Positions 24,545-32,652 of a stretch of DNA of 64,000 nt are shown here, piece after piece. The DNA is from Bacteroides sp. An322 (lineage in GTDB: Bacteria > Bacteroidota > Bacteroidia > Bacteroidales > Bacteroidaceae): the NCBI RefSeq assembly GCF_002161765.1, contig NZ_NFIN01000006.1, forward strand, positions 1-64,000. Direction: 5' to 3'. Position numbers and translations under genes: made by a program. Below the pieces are notes generated by a model, which did not search any database, was not told where the DNA came from, and worked only from the letters and a program-made list of their open reading frames with translations. Every line of letters begins with the position of its first letter. The first letter of the stretch is position 1.

Positions 24545-26200
24545 CTATGCGGCTTGTTTAATCGTTTGTTCGGCAACAAGAGTACTCATTCCTCCTGCAT
24601 GGTCAATGAGTTGATGCACAGCAGAAGGCACACGGATTAAAATAGTGCTGTTCTCTACGTGATGCCATGTATAACCGCTTTCCCATAGATATCCCATTTT
24701 TTGGAATAGTGTTTCTGCAGTATTGATGTCTTTTTGGCTATCTCCAGATAAGGTACCTATATTGATTCGAAGGGTCTGGCCATTTTTATCCTTGAAAGCC
24801 ACCTTCGAGAAATCAGGATATCCTTCTTTTGTAAAAGGCACTCCATCAGGGTAAAGTTTGTCTAACTTGATAAGGTCATCATAAGTTAACGAACCAAATT
24901 TCTTTAGAGTTATTGTTCCAGACCTTTTAAGACGTGCCATCAGGCCAAAATTAAGATGTGGGTTGAAATAATAAACATTACCTGCATAGACTTGTCCATT
25001 TGGCACCATACGCCCATTTGCAGTACGGGCTACCTTGCTTTTATCAACATGATTTCTTGTATTCAACCACCTCCTTATGTTTAGCTCTGGATTAGAATGA
25101 ATAAGCTTTGCCAATTCTTCATCTTGCCCCATTTCGCTTAATAAATCTGCCTTTTTCTTTGTTGAGAGTCCTGTCTTAGAAGCAAACTTATTGAGTAAAG
25201 AAGCATTTTCTGCTGTTGTAAATGTATTTTTTGCTAAATAGTCAAGGTTTTCAAAAGACTCTGAAATAATCTGCTTGTTATTGGCTTTTATATCTGCCTT
25301 AACAGCCAATGGTGTTGTTCCATCATCAGCATACTTTAGAATGATTGTTGCATCAATATCGTTTCCTTTTGATGTTTGTCTGACCGTTTTGAGTTTCTTT
25401 GTCCAGTCTGCACCTAAATTCAGATTCTCTTTTGCCAACACAACATTTGATAGCAATTCATTAGCATCTATTCCGGTAGCTTCAATTTTCGAGAAACGCC
25501 CTAAATCATCAACGTGATAAAGATAAGTCATACCATTTATTCCCTTAATCTTATAAACAGCATTAGGAATGAGCGTCTTTCTCAAAATCGAATTTTGCCC
25601 AAGAAGATTTTTTTCAGCATTAAACGGTTCTTTTATTTGAAAAATTCCATCACGAAATTCGCCAATTACAGTGTTATCAGCCTCGTTGAAAAACTTTATG
25701 ACGCCCATTTCGTCTTTAATTCCAATATTCCCCAAAGTATTATAAACACCAAAACGCCTTTCCAAATCTCGGCACTTCGCAAAGTATTTGAAGATGTATA
25801 TATTGTCTGTCGCTTTAGGGGCATTCTTTGTGAATTGAGAAAATTCATCTATTAACCTGTTAGATGATATAAGTGCTGAATAAAAGTCATAGTCAGATTG
25901 AATAGCTTTGCCAATTTTTCGTTGGAAAGATCCATCCAAGTGTGACAATGCATCTGCAAGATTGATATTTTCTTTTTTTATCAGTTTCATCAAGTCCTTC
26001 CAATCAATTGACCGTAACTCTTTCTTGGTTAAAGTCTTTAATGTTTTCTCTGATGTTTCTTTAGCAATTCCTTTCGCAGTTTTCTCCGTTGTTTCTGTTG
26101 CTATTTTTTCAACAATCTCTTTCCCCGACTTTTTACATGAAGACATAATAAGCGGACAAAAGATTATTAAAACTATGTATATGAACTTAAAGGTTTTCAT
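24545..26200 (-). CDS. Lipoprotein with C-terminal WHH-type HNH nuclease (polymorphic-toxin-like)
   Basis: The 551-residue protein begins with a lipoprotein signal peptide (FCPLIMSSCKK, lipidated C22). A Thr/Lys/Glu-rich repetitive region follows (EKIATETTEKTAKGIAKETS). A middle part contains MTYLYHVDDLGRFSKIEATG, which recalls DNA/RNA non-specific endonuclease-like toxins but lacks their histidine motif. The last about 90 residues match the WHH domain of the HNH/EndoVII superfamily: GVPFTKEGYPDFSKVAF, then GYTWHHVENST with W512, H513 and H514, then VPSAVHQLIDHAGG with H529 and H534. A variable N-terminus and C-terminal nuclease are the layout of polymorphic toxins. Lipidation suggests envelope display or transfer to neighbours. 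The start overlaps the preceding gene by 14 bases. Confidence 0.8.
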   Translation of the reverse strand: MKTFKFIYIVLIIFCPLIMSSCKKSGKEIVEKIATETTEKTAKGIAKETSEKTLKTLTKKELRSIDWKDLMKLIKKENINLADALSHLDGSFQRKIGKAIQSDYDFYSALISSNRLIDEFSQFTKNAPKATDNIYIFKYFAKCRDLERRFGVYNTLGNIGIKDEMGVIKFFNEADNTVIGEFRDGIFQIKEPFNAEKNLLGQNSILRKTLIPNAVYKIKGINGMTYLYHVDDLGRFSKIEATGIDANELLSNVVLAKENLNLGADWTKKLKTVRQTSKGNDIDATIILKYADDGTTPLAVKADIKANNKQIISESFENLDYLAKNTFTTAENASLLNKFASKTGLSTKKKADLLSEMGQDEELAKLIHSNPELNIRRWLNTRNHVDKSKVARTANGRMVPNGQVYAGNVYYFNPHLNFGLMARLKRSGTITLKKFGSLTYDDLIKLDKLYPDGVPFTKEGYPDFSKVAFKDKNGQTLRINIGTLSGDSQKDINTAETLFQKMGYLWESGYTWHHVENSTILIRVPSAVHQLIDHAGGMSTLVAEQTIKQAA

Positions 26201-27002
26201 AGAATTTTGCGGTATTGTTGTTTAATGATTTTAAAAGCGTCTCATAGTCATACCTGACCGTTTGATTATGCTGTTTTTCCAAACTCTCTATTAATTTAGT
26301 ATCATTTGAACTTGACATGAAAACAGAAATAACAACTATGATAATAAATACAATAACATCTATTAGGCATCCCCATAGACCAGCTATTTTGTCAATAAAT
26401 AGCAAGATTATTTGAACTAATACAAACCCAAGGAACCATCCAAATATTTCTGTGCCGAATTCAATAACCAAATTGTTCCGGGAATGATTGGAGAATGCAT
26501 CAAGAGTAATTGTTTCTGATGGCAAATCAATTTGAGTGTATGATGGCAATCCTTTGACTGAAAGAAATTGTTGACGTATTTCTTTGATGTCTTTTACATA
26601 TTCTAAATATAAGGCGTGCTGTTCCTGGCTTACATCAAGGGAATTAAAATATTTGTTTGACATAACAATCATCGCATCATCCCAAGATTGCTTGCTTTTG
26701 AAAAGCCAGGAGAACATATTTTTGTAACTCGACAATACGCCTAATTCTTCATTTTCAAATCGCTCTAATTGTCTGGTAAATCCTGTGTTTACGAGAGAAT
26801 CAAGGTCTTTTATGTATTGTTGATTAATGGATTTCTCCATTTGCATATACTGCGCTTTACTGCCTGATGACAAATTCGTCACTTTATCGGGCCTTGCATA
26901 TTCTGACTGTAGTTTTTCTTTTAAAGCTACAGCATTCTTATCCTTGCATGATGTTATTAATAAGGATAAGAATGCAAAAATCAACAAGGCATATCGGTTC
27001 AT
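26187..27002 (-). CDS. Lipoprotein with two membrane segments (islet operon gene 2)
   Basis: The 271-residue protein has a lipoprotein signal (FLSLLITSCKD, C19). A helical charged domain of about 150 residues follows (MQMEKSINQQYIKDLDSLVN, FENEELGVLSSYKNMFSWLF). Two hydrophobic segments lie at about 187-205 (WFLGFVLVQIILLFIDKI) and 208-228 (LWGCLIDVIVFIIIVVISVF). A short C-terminal coiled-coil tail ends the protein. I do not recognise the family. The start overlaps the previous gene's stop (ATGA), and its end overlaps the nuclease gene by 14 bases, so the products are made together. It may anchor, export or neutralise the nuclease lipoprotein; this is inference from position. Confidence 0.65.
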   Translation of the reverse strand: MNRYALLIFAFLSLLITSCKDKNAVALKEKLQSEYARPDKVTNLSSGSKAQYMQMEKSINQQYIKDLDSLVNTGFTRQLERFENEELGVLSSYKNMFSWLFKSKQSWDDAMIVMSNKYFNSLDVSQEQHALYLEYVKDIKEIRQQFLSVKGLPSYTQIDLPSETITLDAFSNHSRNNLVIEFGTEIFGWFLGFVLVQIILLFIDKIAGLWGCLIDVIVFIIIVVISVFMSSSNDTKLIESLEKQHNQTVRYDYETLLKSLNNNTAKFYENL

Positions 27003-27595
27003 TTTATTTGTTCAATGGTTGGATTAATAGAATCTACGTATGAATCTTGTATAGCATCAGGTGAACAAATTAAACTTGTAATCCAAGCAACACACCCAAA
27101 TATAAGTTCTCCTATAGGAATGAGTCCTAAGACTATAGCTAATGACTCTAAATTATTATACCCTGCAATAAACCCTAAAATAATTAACATAGCATTGCCA
27201 AGCCAAAACCACCATGGGTGGTGGAAAGGGAAATTGAGGATAAAATCATACCATCCATATTCAGGGTCAACAATTGATTGCAATTTTGAGAATGATTGGT
27301 CATTTTGCATATAATACAATGACACTTCACGTATGCGTTCCTCAAATTGGGCTGTTGGTTCAGTTTCTCCGTTTCGGATTCTTTCTATAGAAGATGGCGT
27401 TACATTCATAATGCGTGCAATGGCTTCTACATCTGCATCACTACCTACATATAGATCATTCAACAGGTCTTGACTTGTACGCGATTCAACGATTTTAGCA
27501 AATTCTATTCGTTTCTCTGATTCATCTTTTGAACACGAAGAAACAGTCATGATACATAATGCAATAATAACAATGTATAGCACCTTACTTTTCAT
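26999..27595 (-). CDS. Lipoprotein with HTH-like and membrane segments (islet operon gene 1)
   Basis: The 198-residue protein is first in the operon. It has a lipoprotein signal (LCIMTVSSCSKDES, C21). A region resembling a helix-turn-helix follows (VEAIARIMNVTPSSIERIRN), then FEERIREVSLYYMQ. Two or three hydrophobic segments come next, including WWFWLGNAMLIILGFIAGYN and SLAIVLGLIPIGELIFGCVA. A DNA-binding-like helix pair on an exported lipoprotein is unexpected; it may be a coincidental helical repeat. I do not recognise the family. The stop overlaps the next start (ATGA). Confidence 0.62.
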   Translation of the reverse strand: MKSKVLYIVIIALCIMTVSSCSKDESEKRIEFAKIVESRTSQDLLNDLYVGSDADVEAIARIMNVTPSSIERIRNGETEPTAQFEERIREVSLYYMQNDQSFSKLQSIVDPEYGWYDFILNFPFHHPWWFWLGNAMLIILGFIAGYNNLESLAIVLGLIPIGELIFGCVAWITSLICSPDAIQDSYVDSINPTIEQIK

Positions 27596-27683
27596 ATACC
27601 TTTATTTTCTTTTATTTCGTTCTAATTCTCCATTATAGAACCCTCTACGGGAACAAAATGGGAACATTCTTAAAAGAAGAAAA

Positions 27684-27714
27684 GGATAAGTCGTTTATCA
27701 TCAAACACTTATCC
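27684..27714 (-). terminator. Replacement terminator for tRNA-Leu copy 2 supplied by the islet
   Basis: GGATAAGT pairs with ACTTATCC around a 15-base loop, with A/T-rich flanks. It lies inside the islet immediately next to the right att site, 11 bases past the tRNA 3' end. It takes the place of the original hairpin now at 22951-22987. Confidence 0.7.
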
Positions 27715-27715
27715 C

Positions 27716-27736
27716 TTATCTTCGTACCCAGACCCG
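27716..27736. other. Right att site of the islet, overlapping tRNA-Leu
   Basis: This is the second copy of the 21-bp repeat. Bases 27725-27736 are the last 12 bases of the tRNA gene, so insertion preserved the tRNA sequence. Confidence 0.9.
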
Positions 27737-27808
27737 GGGTCGAACCGGGATGGATTTTACTCCACTGGTGTTTGAGACCAGCGCGTCTACCGATTCCGCC
27801 ATCTGGGC
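27725..27808 (-). tRNA. tRNA-Leu (anticodon CAA), copy 2, integration target
   Basis: The 84-base type II tRNA is identical to copy 1 except for one base in the 3' acceptor strand (TCTGGGT here, TTTGGGT there). Anticodon stem-loop CTGGT-CTCAAAC-ACCAG gives CAA. CCA is not encoded. The 3' 12 bases form part of the islet's att repeat. Confidence 0.96.
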
Positions 27809-27828
27809 AACTTTTCTTAATTGCGATG

Positions 27829-27859
27829 CAAAGGTAGGCAAATCTTTTTAAAATACAAG
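27829..27859 (-). promoter_or_regulatory. Promoter of tRNA-Leu copy 2
   Basis: On the minus strand CTTG (27856-27859) and TACCTTTG (27829-27836) are spaced by 19 bases. It is the same layout as the copy 1 promoter, so this tRNA should still be transcribed after the islet inserted. Confidence 0.8.
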
Positions 27860-27975
27860 CAATGGGACAGAAAAAATGAAAATATTTTTTCTAACACTAT
27901 TTATAGGGGCATATAGGCGTTAATTCAAAATAAAAGGTTATCTTAGCATAAACTTTTAAAGCTATTCCGATTATC

Positions 27976-29016
27976 ATGAACAACAACTATTATTGCATTA
28001 TTATGGCTGGAGGGATGGGACGCAGGTTTTGGCCGTGCAGCCGGAAAAACCTGCCTAAGCAGTTTCTGGATTTCTTCGGAACAGGTCAAACGCTTTTGCA
28101 ACAAACCTTTGACCGGTATAAACAAATCATTCCAACAGGCAATATTTATATTACTACGCATAAAGATTACGAGCCAATGGTCCGTAAGCAACTTCCTGAA
28201 TTACAGGAAAGCCAAGTGTTGGTAGAGGAGGAAAGGCGGAATACCGCTCCGGCTATTGCATACGCTTCGCATGTCATTCAGAAAATCAATCCGAATGCAA
28301 CGATTGTGGTAGCTCCTTCCGACCACTTGATATTGAAACAAGATGAATTTAAAGAAGCGATTTTAAAGGGATTGGATTTCGCTTCGAAGAATAATAAGTT
28401 GGTGACATTGGGCATTAAGCCCAACCGTCCGGATACGGGATATGGTTATATTCAGATGGACGAAGAGAAAGAAGGGGATTTTTATAAAGTAAAGACGTTT
28501 ATAGAGAAACCTGCCAAGGAATTTGCAGAAATCTTTATTCAGAGTGATGAGTTTTATTGGAATTCAGGTATTTTCGTATGGCATGTGAATTCCATTCTAG
28601 AGGCTTTCCATGAACTTATGCCTGACTTATGTCCGCGTGTGGAGTGCGACCAGCCGGATTTTGCTTCTTGCCCGAATATTTCCATTGATTATAGCATTAT
28701 GGAAAAAGCCGATAATGTATATGTGCAATTGTGTGATTTTGGCTGGGCGGATTTAGGGACATGGGAGTCATTGTATGACGCTTCGCCTAAGGATGTGAAC
28801 CAAAATGTCATTATTCATAGCAATACTTTATTATATAATAGCAAAGATAACATCATTTCCCTTCCCGAAGGGCAGCTGGCGGTTATTCAAGATTTGGAAG
28901 GATATCTGATTGCGGCTCATGATAACGCATTGCTTATTTGCAAGAAAGATAATCAGGACGCTATGCGTAAGTTCATCAATGATGTAGAAATGAAATTCGG
29001 CGAGAAATATTCATAA
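27976..29016 (+). CDS. manC: Mannose-1-phosphate guanylyltransferase
   Basis: The cytosolic enzyme makes GDP-mannose from GTP and mannose-1-phosphate for glycan and GDP-fucose synthesis. The 346 residues match the short, single-domain ManC form. The pyrophosphorylase signature lies at the N-terminus (IIMAGGMGRRFWPCSRKNLP then KQF). Further motifs are EERRNTAPAIAYA, VVAPSDHLI, the sugar-binding FIEKPAKEF with FYWNSGIFVW, and DFGWADLGTWES near the C-terminus. It is monocistronic and convergent with the TonB receptor gene; an inverted repeat fills the gap. No mannose isomerase domain is fused. Confidence 0.96.
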   Translation: MNNNYYCIIMAGGMGRRFWPCSRKNLPKQFLDFFGTGQTLLQQTFDRYKQIIPTGNIYITTHKDYEPMVRKQLPELQESQVLVEEERRNTAPAIAYASHVIQKINPNATIVVAPSDHLILKQDEFKEAILKGLDFASKNNKLVTLGIKPNRPDTGYGYIQMDEEKEGDFYKVKTFIEKPAKEFAEIFIQSDEFYWNSGIFVWHVNSILEAFHELMPDLCPRVECDQPDFASCPNISIDYSIMEKADNVYVQLCDFGWADLGTWESLYDASPKDVNQNVIIHSNTLLYNSKDNIISLPEGQLAVIQDLEGYLIAAHDNALLICKKDNQDAMRKFINDVEMKFGEKYS

Positions 29017-29022
29017 TTGTTT

Positions 29023-29092
29023 TTCACCATAGATTACACAGATACCATAAACAATTTCCAGTTTTATTTTTATCTGTGTAATCTGTGGTGAA
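29023..29092. repeat. Dispersed inverted repeat, CAGATTACACAGAT word type, copy 3
   Basis: Arms of 22 bases (29023-29044 and 29071-29092) pair with one mismatch. The core words are AGATTACACAGAT and ATCTGTGTAATCT. The element exactly fills the 80-base gap between two converging genes and could act as a bidirectional terminator. Copies of this word type are at 36748-36842 and 41250-41327. Confidence 0.85.
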
Positions 29093-29096
29093 TGCG

Positions 29097-31478
29097 TTAG
29101 TATTCGAATGTAATGCCGATGGTAGGCAGGAGTGTCCCGCTTTCTTGTTTGATAGATTTCATGATGTAACGTTGTTCGGAGGGCGGGGCAGAAGGATTCT
29201 CGATTTGCCCTGTGCTCATCAAGACATCAGGCTGGCGTAATTTGCTTGCGGTAATGTTCTGAATATCCAGATAGATGCCGAACATACACTTTTTCCAATA
29301 AAACATCTTGTCTACCCGTATGTCTAATTGTCCGAAGGCGGACAAACGTTCCGTGTTATATAAACTGTAATTGTAATAGGCTTTCCCTTGTGCATTCCAT
29401 GCAGAGGCCAAGGATGATTTTTCGATATCATAAGGTGTATAAGGAGAACCTCCGATGCAACTCACTTTCATTCCGACGCTCCATTGCTTGGGGAAATTAT
29501 AGGTGCCGCTTACATTTAAGATAAAGCGGTTGTCCCATGCCGAAGATATGTAATCGCTTTTTTCTTGCCGGTTGCGGAATTCGCTTTTGAAAACCGTGAG
29601 CGAGGAAGAAAGATTCAGGCGTTGGACAATCAGCCATTTGAACATCAATTCTACGCCATACGACCTTCCTTCGGCATCTGAAACCAATGCTTCATTTCCG
29701 ATAACGCCATAATCGTTTCCTTTGCATGACAAGGGAATGCCGTCTGCAATTGATAAAGGCATGTTTTTATAATATTTATAGAAACCTTCGGCTGATAATT
29801 CCATATTCTCATTGGGGTTCCAGGTCAGTCCGGCACTGGTTTGGGATACCGATGTATAGTCTAAATGGCGATTGACGTAGTTATTGTTTTCTCCTTTAAA
29901 TCCTAAAGCTGTATAAGGCGGAAGTTGATAGTATAATCCGGTATGCCCGCTAAGGTATAGTCTATCAGCCAATTTCCAAGATACGGACAAGCGTGGCGAA
30001 AGTTGACGCCATAGTTCTTTCATTTTATCATTGTAATTATTGGCATCGGTACGGACACCTAATGAAGCGCTAAACCTTTCATCCGGAGTTGTATAGTCCA
30101 TTGATGCGTATAACCCCCACCTGAATAGGTCTAAATCGGTATGATAATCAAATGTGTGAAGGACATTGGTGTAAATCTGTTGATAAGTGGTATTGGTGTA
30201 AAGGGAATAATTCAATTCGATACCAGCATTCAACTTCCATACACCCCAACGTGAAGTATTCTCTATACGGAGTTTTGTTTCTTGCTCTACGGAACGCAGG
30301 CGCAAGGTAAGGTTTTTTTCATTACTCTCATCATTGTCCCGGTATTTCAGATTCCGGTTATTCAGATAGCTATGGCTTAGCGTTATGGATTGTACATGCG
30401 GACCGGCATAATGTCGGTATACTCCGCCGAGGGTAAATGTTTCCTGTTCTATTTTCGGGAGATAGCTTAAGATGTATTCGGCATCTTCCCCGTCAATGTC
30501 TAAATTTAGTTTCATGCGGTCAATGCCTCCCAATCCCAATAAGGTTAGTTCGTTGTATGCATTGAATCGGGTCTTGACCTTAAATGAAGCATCTGTATAT
30601 TTGGGAAGGAAAGGCAAACCTAAAATCTTGAATAGCATTTGCAGGTAAGATTGGCGTATGGAAACTAAATACGAAGTCTTTTCGCCTATATGTCCGTTGG
30701 AACTCAATGAAACTTCAGATGCTCCCAGTGTGGCTTTTATGGAATTGTGTTCCATGTCTCCGTCCCGCAAGCTGAAGTCGAGCACCGAACTCAATGCATT
30801 TCCCCGATTGGCGGGGAATGCGCCGCTATAGAACTTCACGTTCCGAATTAAATCGGCATCGATTAAACCGACCGGACCGCCTGAAGCTCCTTGTGTACTG
30901 AAATGGTTAATATTGGGAATCTCTACACCGTCTAAGAAGAAACGGTTCTCCGAAGGACCTCCGCCACGCACAATCAAGTCATTCCGATAGCCTATGGGGG
31001 AGAAGGCTACTCCAGGGTAATTCTGTACAACGCGGGATATATCCCGGTTGGCTCCCGGCGCTTTCTCTATTTCCTGCAAACCGATAACACGCAGGCTTAC
31101 GGGGCTTTCCGTGATGCGTTGGAAAGGGGATGCAGTGACCGTGACTTCGGATAATTGTGTCCTTTCTTCTTCCATTTCTATCTGGATATGCGGAGTACGA
31201 TGGTTTACCCGATATTCGGAAGTCGTGACGGTCTTATATCCCAACATTGAGGCTTGAAGTGCATAAATGCCCGGCGGGACTTGCTCGATGCAGAAATGTC
31301 CTTCTTCATCGGTGGAGGAACCGATGCCTAAACCGGCAATCAGCACGTTGACAAATTCCAGTGGTTTCCGCGTATTGCGATCTATTACAGTACCTTCTAT
31401 CTGGTATTTTTGTTGTTGGGCAAAAAGCATGCTTCCTATCATCCAAATGAGCCAACCGATATAGATTCTTTTGACCAT
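29097..31478 (-). CDS. TonB-dependent outer-membrane receptor with carboxypeptidase-like N-domain
   Basis: With the start at 31478 (MVKRIYIGWLIWMIGSMLFA) the protein has 793 residues and a signal peptide cleaved near FAQQQ. A carboxypeptidase-regulatory-like beta-sandwich follows (IEGTVIDRNTRKPLEFVNVL). The plug comes next (EVTVTASPFQRITESPVSLR, RGGGPSENRFFLDGVEIPNI). A barrel ends ...LLPTIGITFEY. The plug family is of the FecA/CirA type rather than SusC, and no SusD gene is adjacent, so the substrate may be a metal complex, cofactor or other small ligand. A hairpin upstream separates it from the HIT gene. An upstream ATG at 31505 would spoil the signal peptide. Confidence 0.93.
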   Translation of the reverse strand: MVKRIYIGWLIWMIGSMLFAQQQKYQIEGTVIDRNTRKPLEFVNVLIAGLGIGSSTDEEGHFCIEQVPPGIYALQASMLGYKTVTTSEYRVNHRTPHIQIEMEEERTQLSEVTVTASPFQRITESPVSLRVIGLQEIEKAPGANRDISRVVQNYPGVAFSPIGYRNDLIVRGGGPSENRFFLDGVEIPNINHFSTQGASGGPVGLIDADLIRNVKFYSGAFPANRGNALSSVLDFSLRDGDMEHNSIKATLGASEVSLSSNGHIGEKTSYLVSIRQSYLQMLFKILGLPFLPKYTDASFKVKTRFNAYNELTLLGLGGIDRMKLNLDIDGEDAEYILSYLPKIEQETFTLGGVYRHYAGPHVQSITLSHSYLNNRNLKYRDNDESNEKNLTLRLRSVEQETKLRIENTSRWGVWKLNAGIELNYSLYTNTTYQQIYTNVLHTFDYHTDLDLFRWGLYASMDYTTPDERFSASLGVRTDANNYNDKMKELWRQLSPRLSVSWKLADRLYLSGHTGLYYQLPPYTALGFKGENNNYVNRHLDYTSVSQTSAGLTWNPNENMELSAEGFYKYYKNMPLSIADGIPLSCKGNDYGVIGNEALVSDAEGRSYGVELMFKWLIVQRLNLSSSLTVFKSEFRNRQEKSDYISSAWDNRFILNVSGTYNFPKQWSVGMKVSCIGGSPYTPYDIEKSSLASAWNAQGKAYYNYSLYNTERLSAFGQLDIRVDKMFYWKKCMFGIYLDIQNITASKLRQPDVLMSTGQIENPSAPPSEQRYIMKSIKQESGTLLPTIGITFEY

Positions 31479-31497
31479 AAATGAGTGTGAAATAAAG

Positions 31498-31527
31498 AAA
31501 GCCATCCGGCAAGTGGGGGATGGCTTT
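31498..31527 (-). terminator. Terminator after the HIT protein gene
   Basis: AAAGCCATCC pairs with GGATGGCTTT in a 10-bp stem, followed on the minus strand by a T-rich tract. It lies 31 bases past the HIT stop codon and 20 bases before the receptor start. Confidence 0.8.
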
Positions 31528-31558
31528 CATGTTACATATTCTAATAGGAGGGTTTGTC

Positions 31559-31963
31559 TTATGCATTGCCTTCCCAGGCTTTGTTTATAGCTGAGGCTAT
31601 AGACTTGAACTCTTCATCGCTCAATTGCAATTTCGGGTTGGAGAACAGCATGTCTTTCTCGCTTTGCAAGGGAATCAGGTGAATGTGTGCGTGAGGCACT
31701 TCCAATCCCAATACTGCTTCGCCTACTTTCCGGCAAGGGAATGCCTTTTGGATGGCTTGAGCCACATGTTTGGCAAATACGTGCATAGCCGCCAATTCTT
31801 CATCGTTCAAGTCGAAGATATAATCTACTTCACGTTTCGGGACAACCAATGTATGTCCTTTTACCAATGGATTGATATCCAAGAAAGCATAAAACCGGTC
31901 GTTTTCTGCTACCTTATAGCTGGGGATTTCTCCCGCAATGATTTTACTGAATATTGTTGCCAT
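31559..31963 (-). CDS. HIT (histidine triad) family nucleotide-binding protein
   Basis: HIT proteins hydrolyse or bind AMP-linked substrates such as adenosine phosphoramidates in the cytosol. The 134 residues start MATIFSKIIAGEIPSYKVAE, a classic HinT start. The active-site triad is HAHIHLIPL near residue 92. Other family features are FLDINPLVKGHTLVVPKREV and a DLNDEELAAMHVFAKHVAQA helix. It follows greA on the same strand but a hairpin lies between them, so transcription is probably partly separate. Confidence 0.95.
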   Translation of the reverse strand: MATIFSKIIAGEIPSYKVAENDRFYAFLDINPLVKGHTLVVPKREVDYIFDLNDEELAAMHVFAKHVAQAIQKAFPCRKVGEAVLGLEVPHAHIHLIPLQSEKDMLFSNPKLQLSDEEFKSIASAINKAWEGNA

Positions 31964-31981
31964 ACCTTTATTATATTAAAG

Positions 31982-32012
31982 AAGGCAAACTTGCACGACG
32001 CAAGCCTGCCTT
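31982..32012 (-). terminator. Terminator or attenuator after greA
   Basis: AAGGCA-AACTTGC pairs with GCAAGCC-TGCCTT around ACGAC, a strong interrupted stem just past the greA stop and 18 bases before the HIT start codon. Confidence 0.75.
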
Positions 32013-32017
32013 ACCCA

Positions 32018-32482
32018 TTAAAATGATATTCCTGTTACTTCCAAGCTGATTTTGCCTTGCGGAATGGTGATTTCCGCAACATCGCCCACTTTCTTGCCCA
32101 ACAAACCTTGTGCAATCGGTGTGTTTACCGAAATCTTTCCTTCTTTCAGGTTCGCTTCTGTTTCTGATACGATGGTGTATGCCATCTTCATGCCGTTCTT
32201 CACGTTTTTCAGTTCTACACGGCTCAGAATCTGAACGGTGTCAGCTTTCAATTTGGATGTGTCGATGATTTTTGCATCGCCGATAGTCGCTTTCAGTTGG
32301 TTGATTTTCATTTCCAACATGGCTTGCGCTTCTTTGGCTGCATCATATTCTGCATTTTCCGACAAGTCGCCTTTATCACGCGCTTCGGCGATAGCCGCTA
32401 CTACTTTCGGGCGTTCCACCGCTTCCAGATGTTTCAATTCAGCCACCAGTTTCTGGTAGCCTTCTTCTGACATATACGCCAT
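32018..32482 (-). CDS. greA: Transcription elongation factor GreA
   Basis: GreA rescues backtracked RNA polymerase by stimulating transcript cleavage in its secondary channel. The 154 residues fit the family. The N-terminal antiparallel coiled coil carries YQKLVAELKHLEAVERPKVV, with the acidic tip residues in GDLSENAEYDAAKEAQ. The C-terminal FKBP-like domain includes NTPIAQGLLGKKVGDVAEIT and ends KISLEVTGISF. The gene has its own upstream boundary: the TlpA-like gene ends with a strong terminator before it. Confidence 0.97.
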   Translation of the reverse strand: MAYMSEEGYQKLVAELKHLEAVERPKVVAAIAEARDKGDLSENAEYDAAKEAQAMLEMKINQLKATIGDAKIIDTSKLKADTVQILSRVELKNVKNGMKMAYTIVSETEANLKEGKISVNTPIAQGLLGKKVGDVAEITIPQGKISLEVTGISF

Positions 32483-32534
32483 AATTTTTCCTCCTTACTA
32501 TTCGTTTTTTTACTTAATATAAAACAAAAAAGAA

Positions 32535-32561
32535 TTCCGATACCATGGTTACGTATCGGAA
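32535..32561 (-). terminator. Terminator after the thioredoxin-fold lipoprotein gene
   Basis: TTCCGATAC and GTATCGGAA form a perfect 9-bp stem. On the minus strand it runs into TTCTTTTTTGTTTT, a strong U-tract. It lies about 90 bases beyond the stop codon. Confidence 0.9.
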
Positions 32562-32652
32562 CCCTTCCTATTCTGATTTTTGACAAAGGTACGTCTTTTT
32601 ATAATACCAGTCAAGTATTTACAGGTAATTCTTTTACATGCTTTGTGACATG

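Larger units (their letters stand above)
22986..27736. mobile_element. Genomic islet inserted in the 3' end of tRNA-Leu copy 2
   Basis: A 21-bp direct repeat at 22986-23006 and 27716-27736 bounds the islet. The right copy contains the last 12 bases of tRNA-Leu. Inside are matching arm-like repeats near both ends, a truncated tyrosine integrase next to the left border, and a four-gene operon on the opposite strand: two membrane lipoproteins, a lipoprotein with a WHH nuclease domain, and a UDG-like protein. The integrase lacks its catalytic domain, so the islet cannot excise itself. Confidence 0.88.

Noticed and set aside
27400-27470. Transcription-factor role for the first lipoprotein of the islet, based on HTH-like helices
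   Set aside because: The protein has a clear lipoprotein signal and membrane segments, so cytosolic DNA binding is unlikely; only the resemblance is noted.
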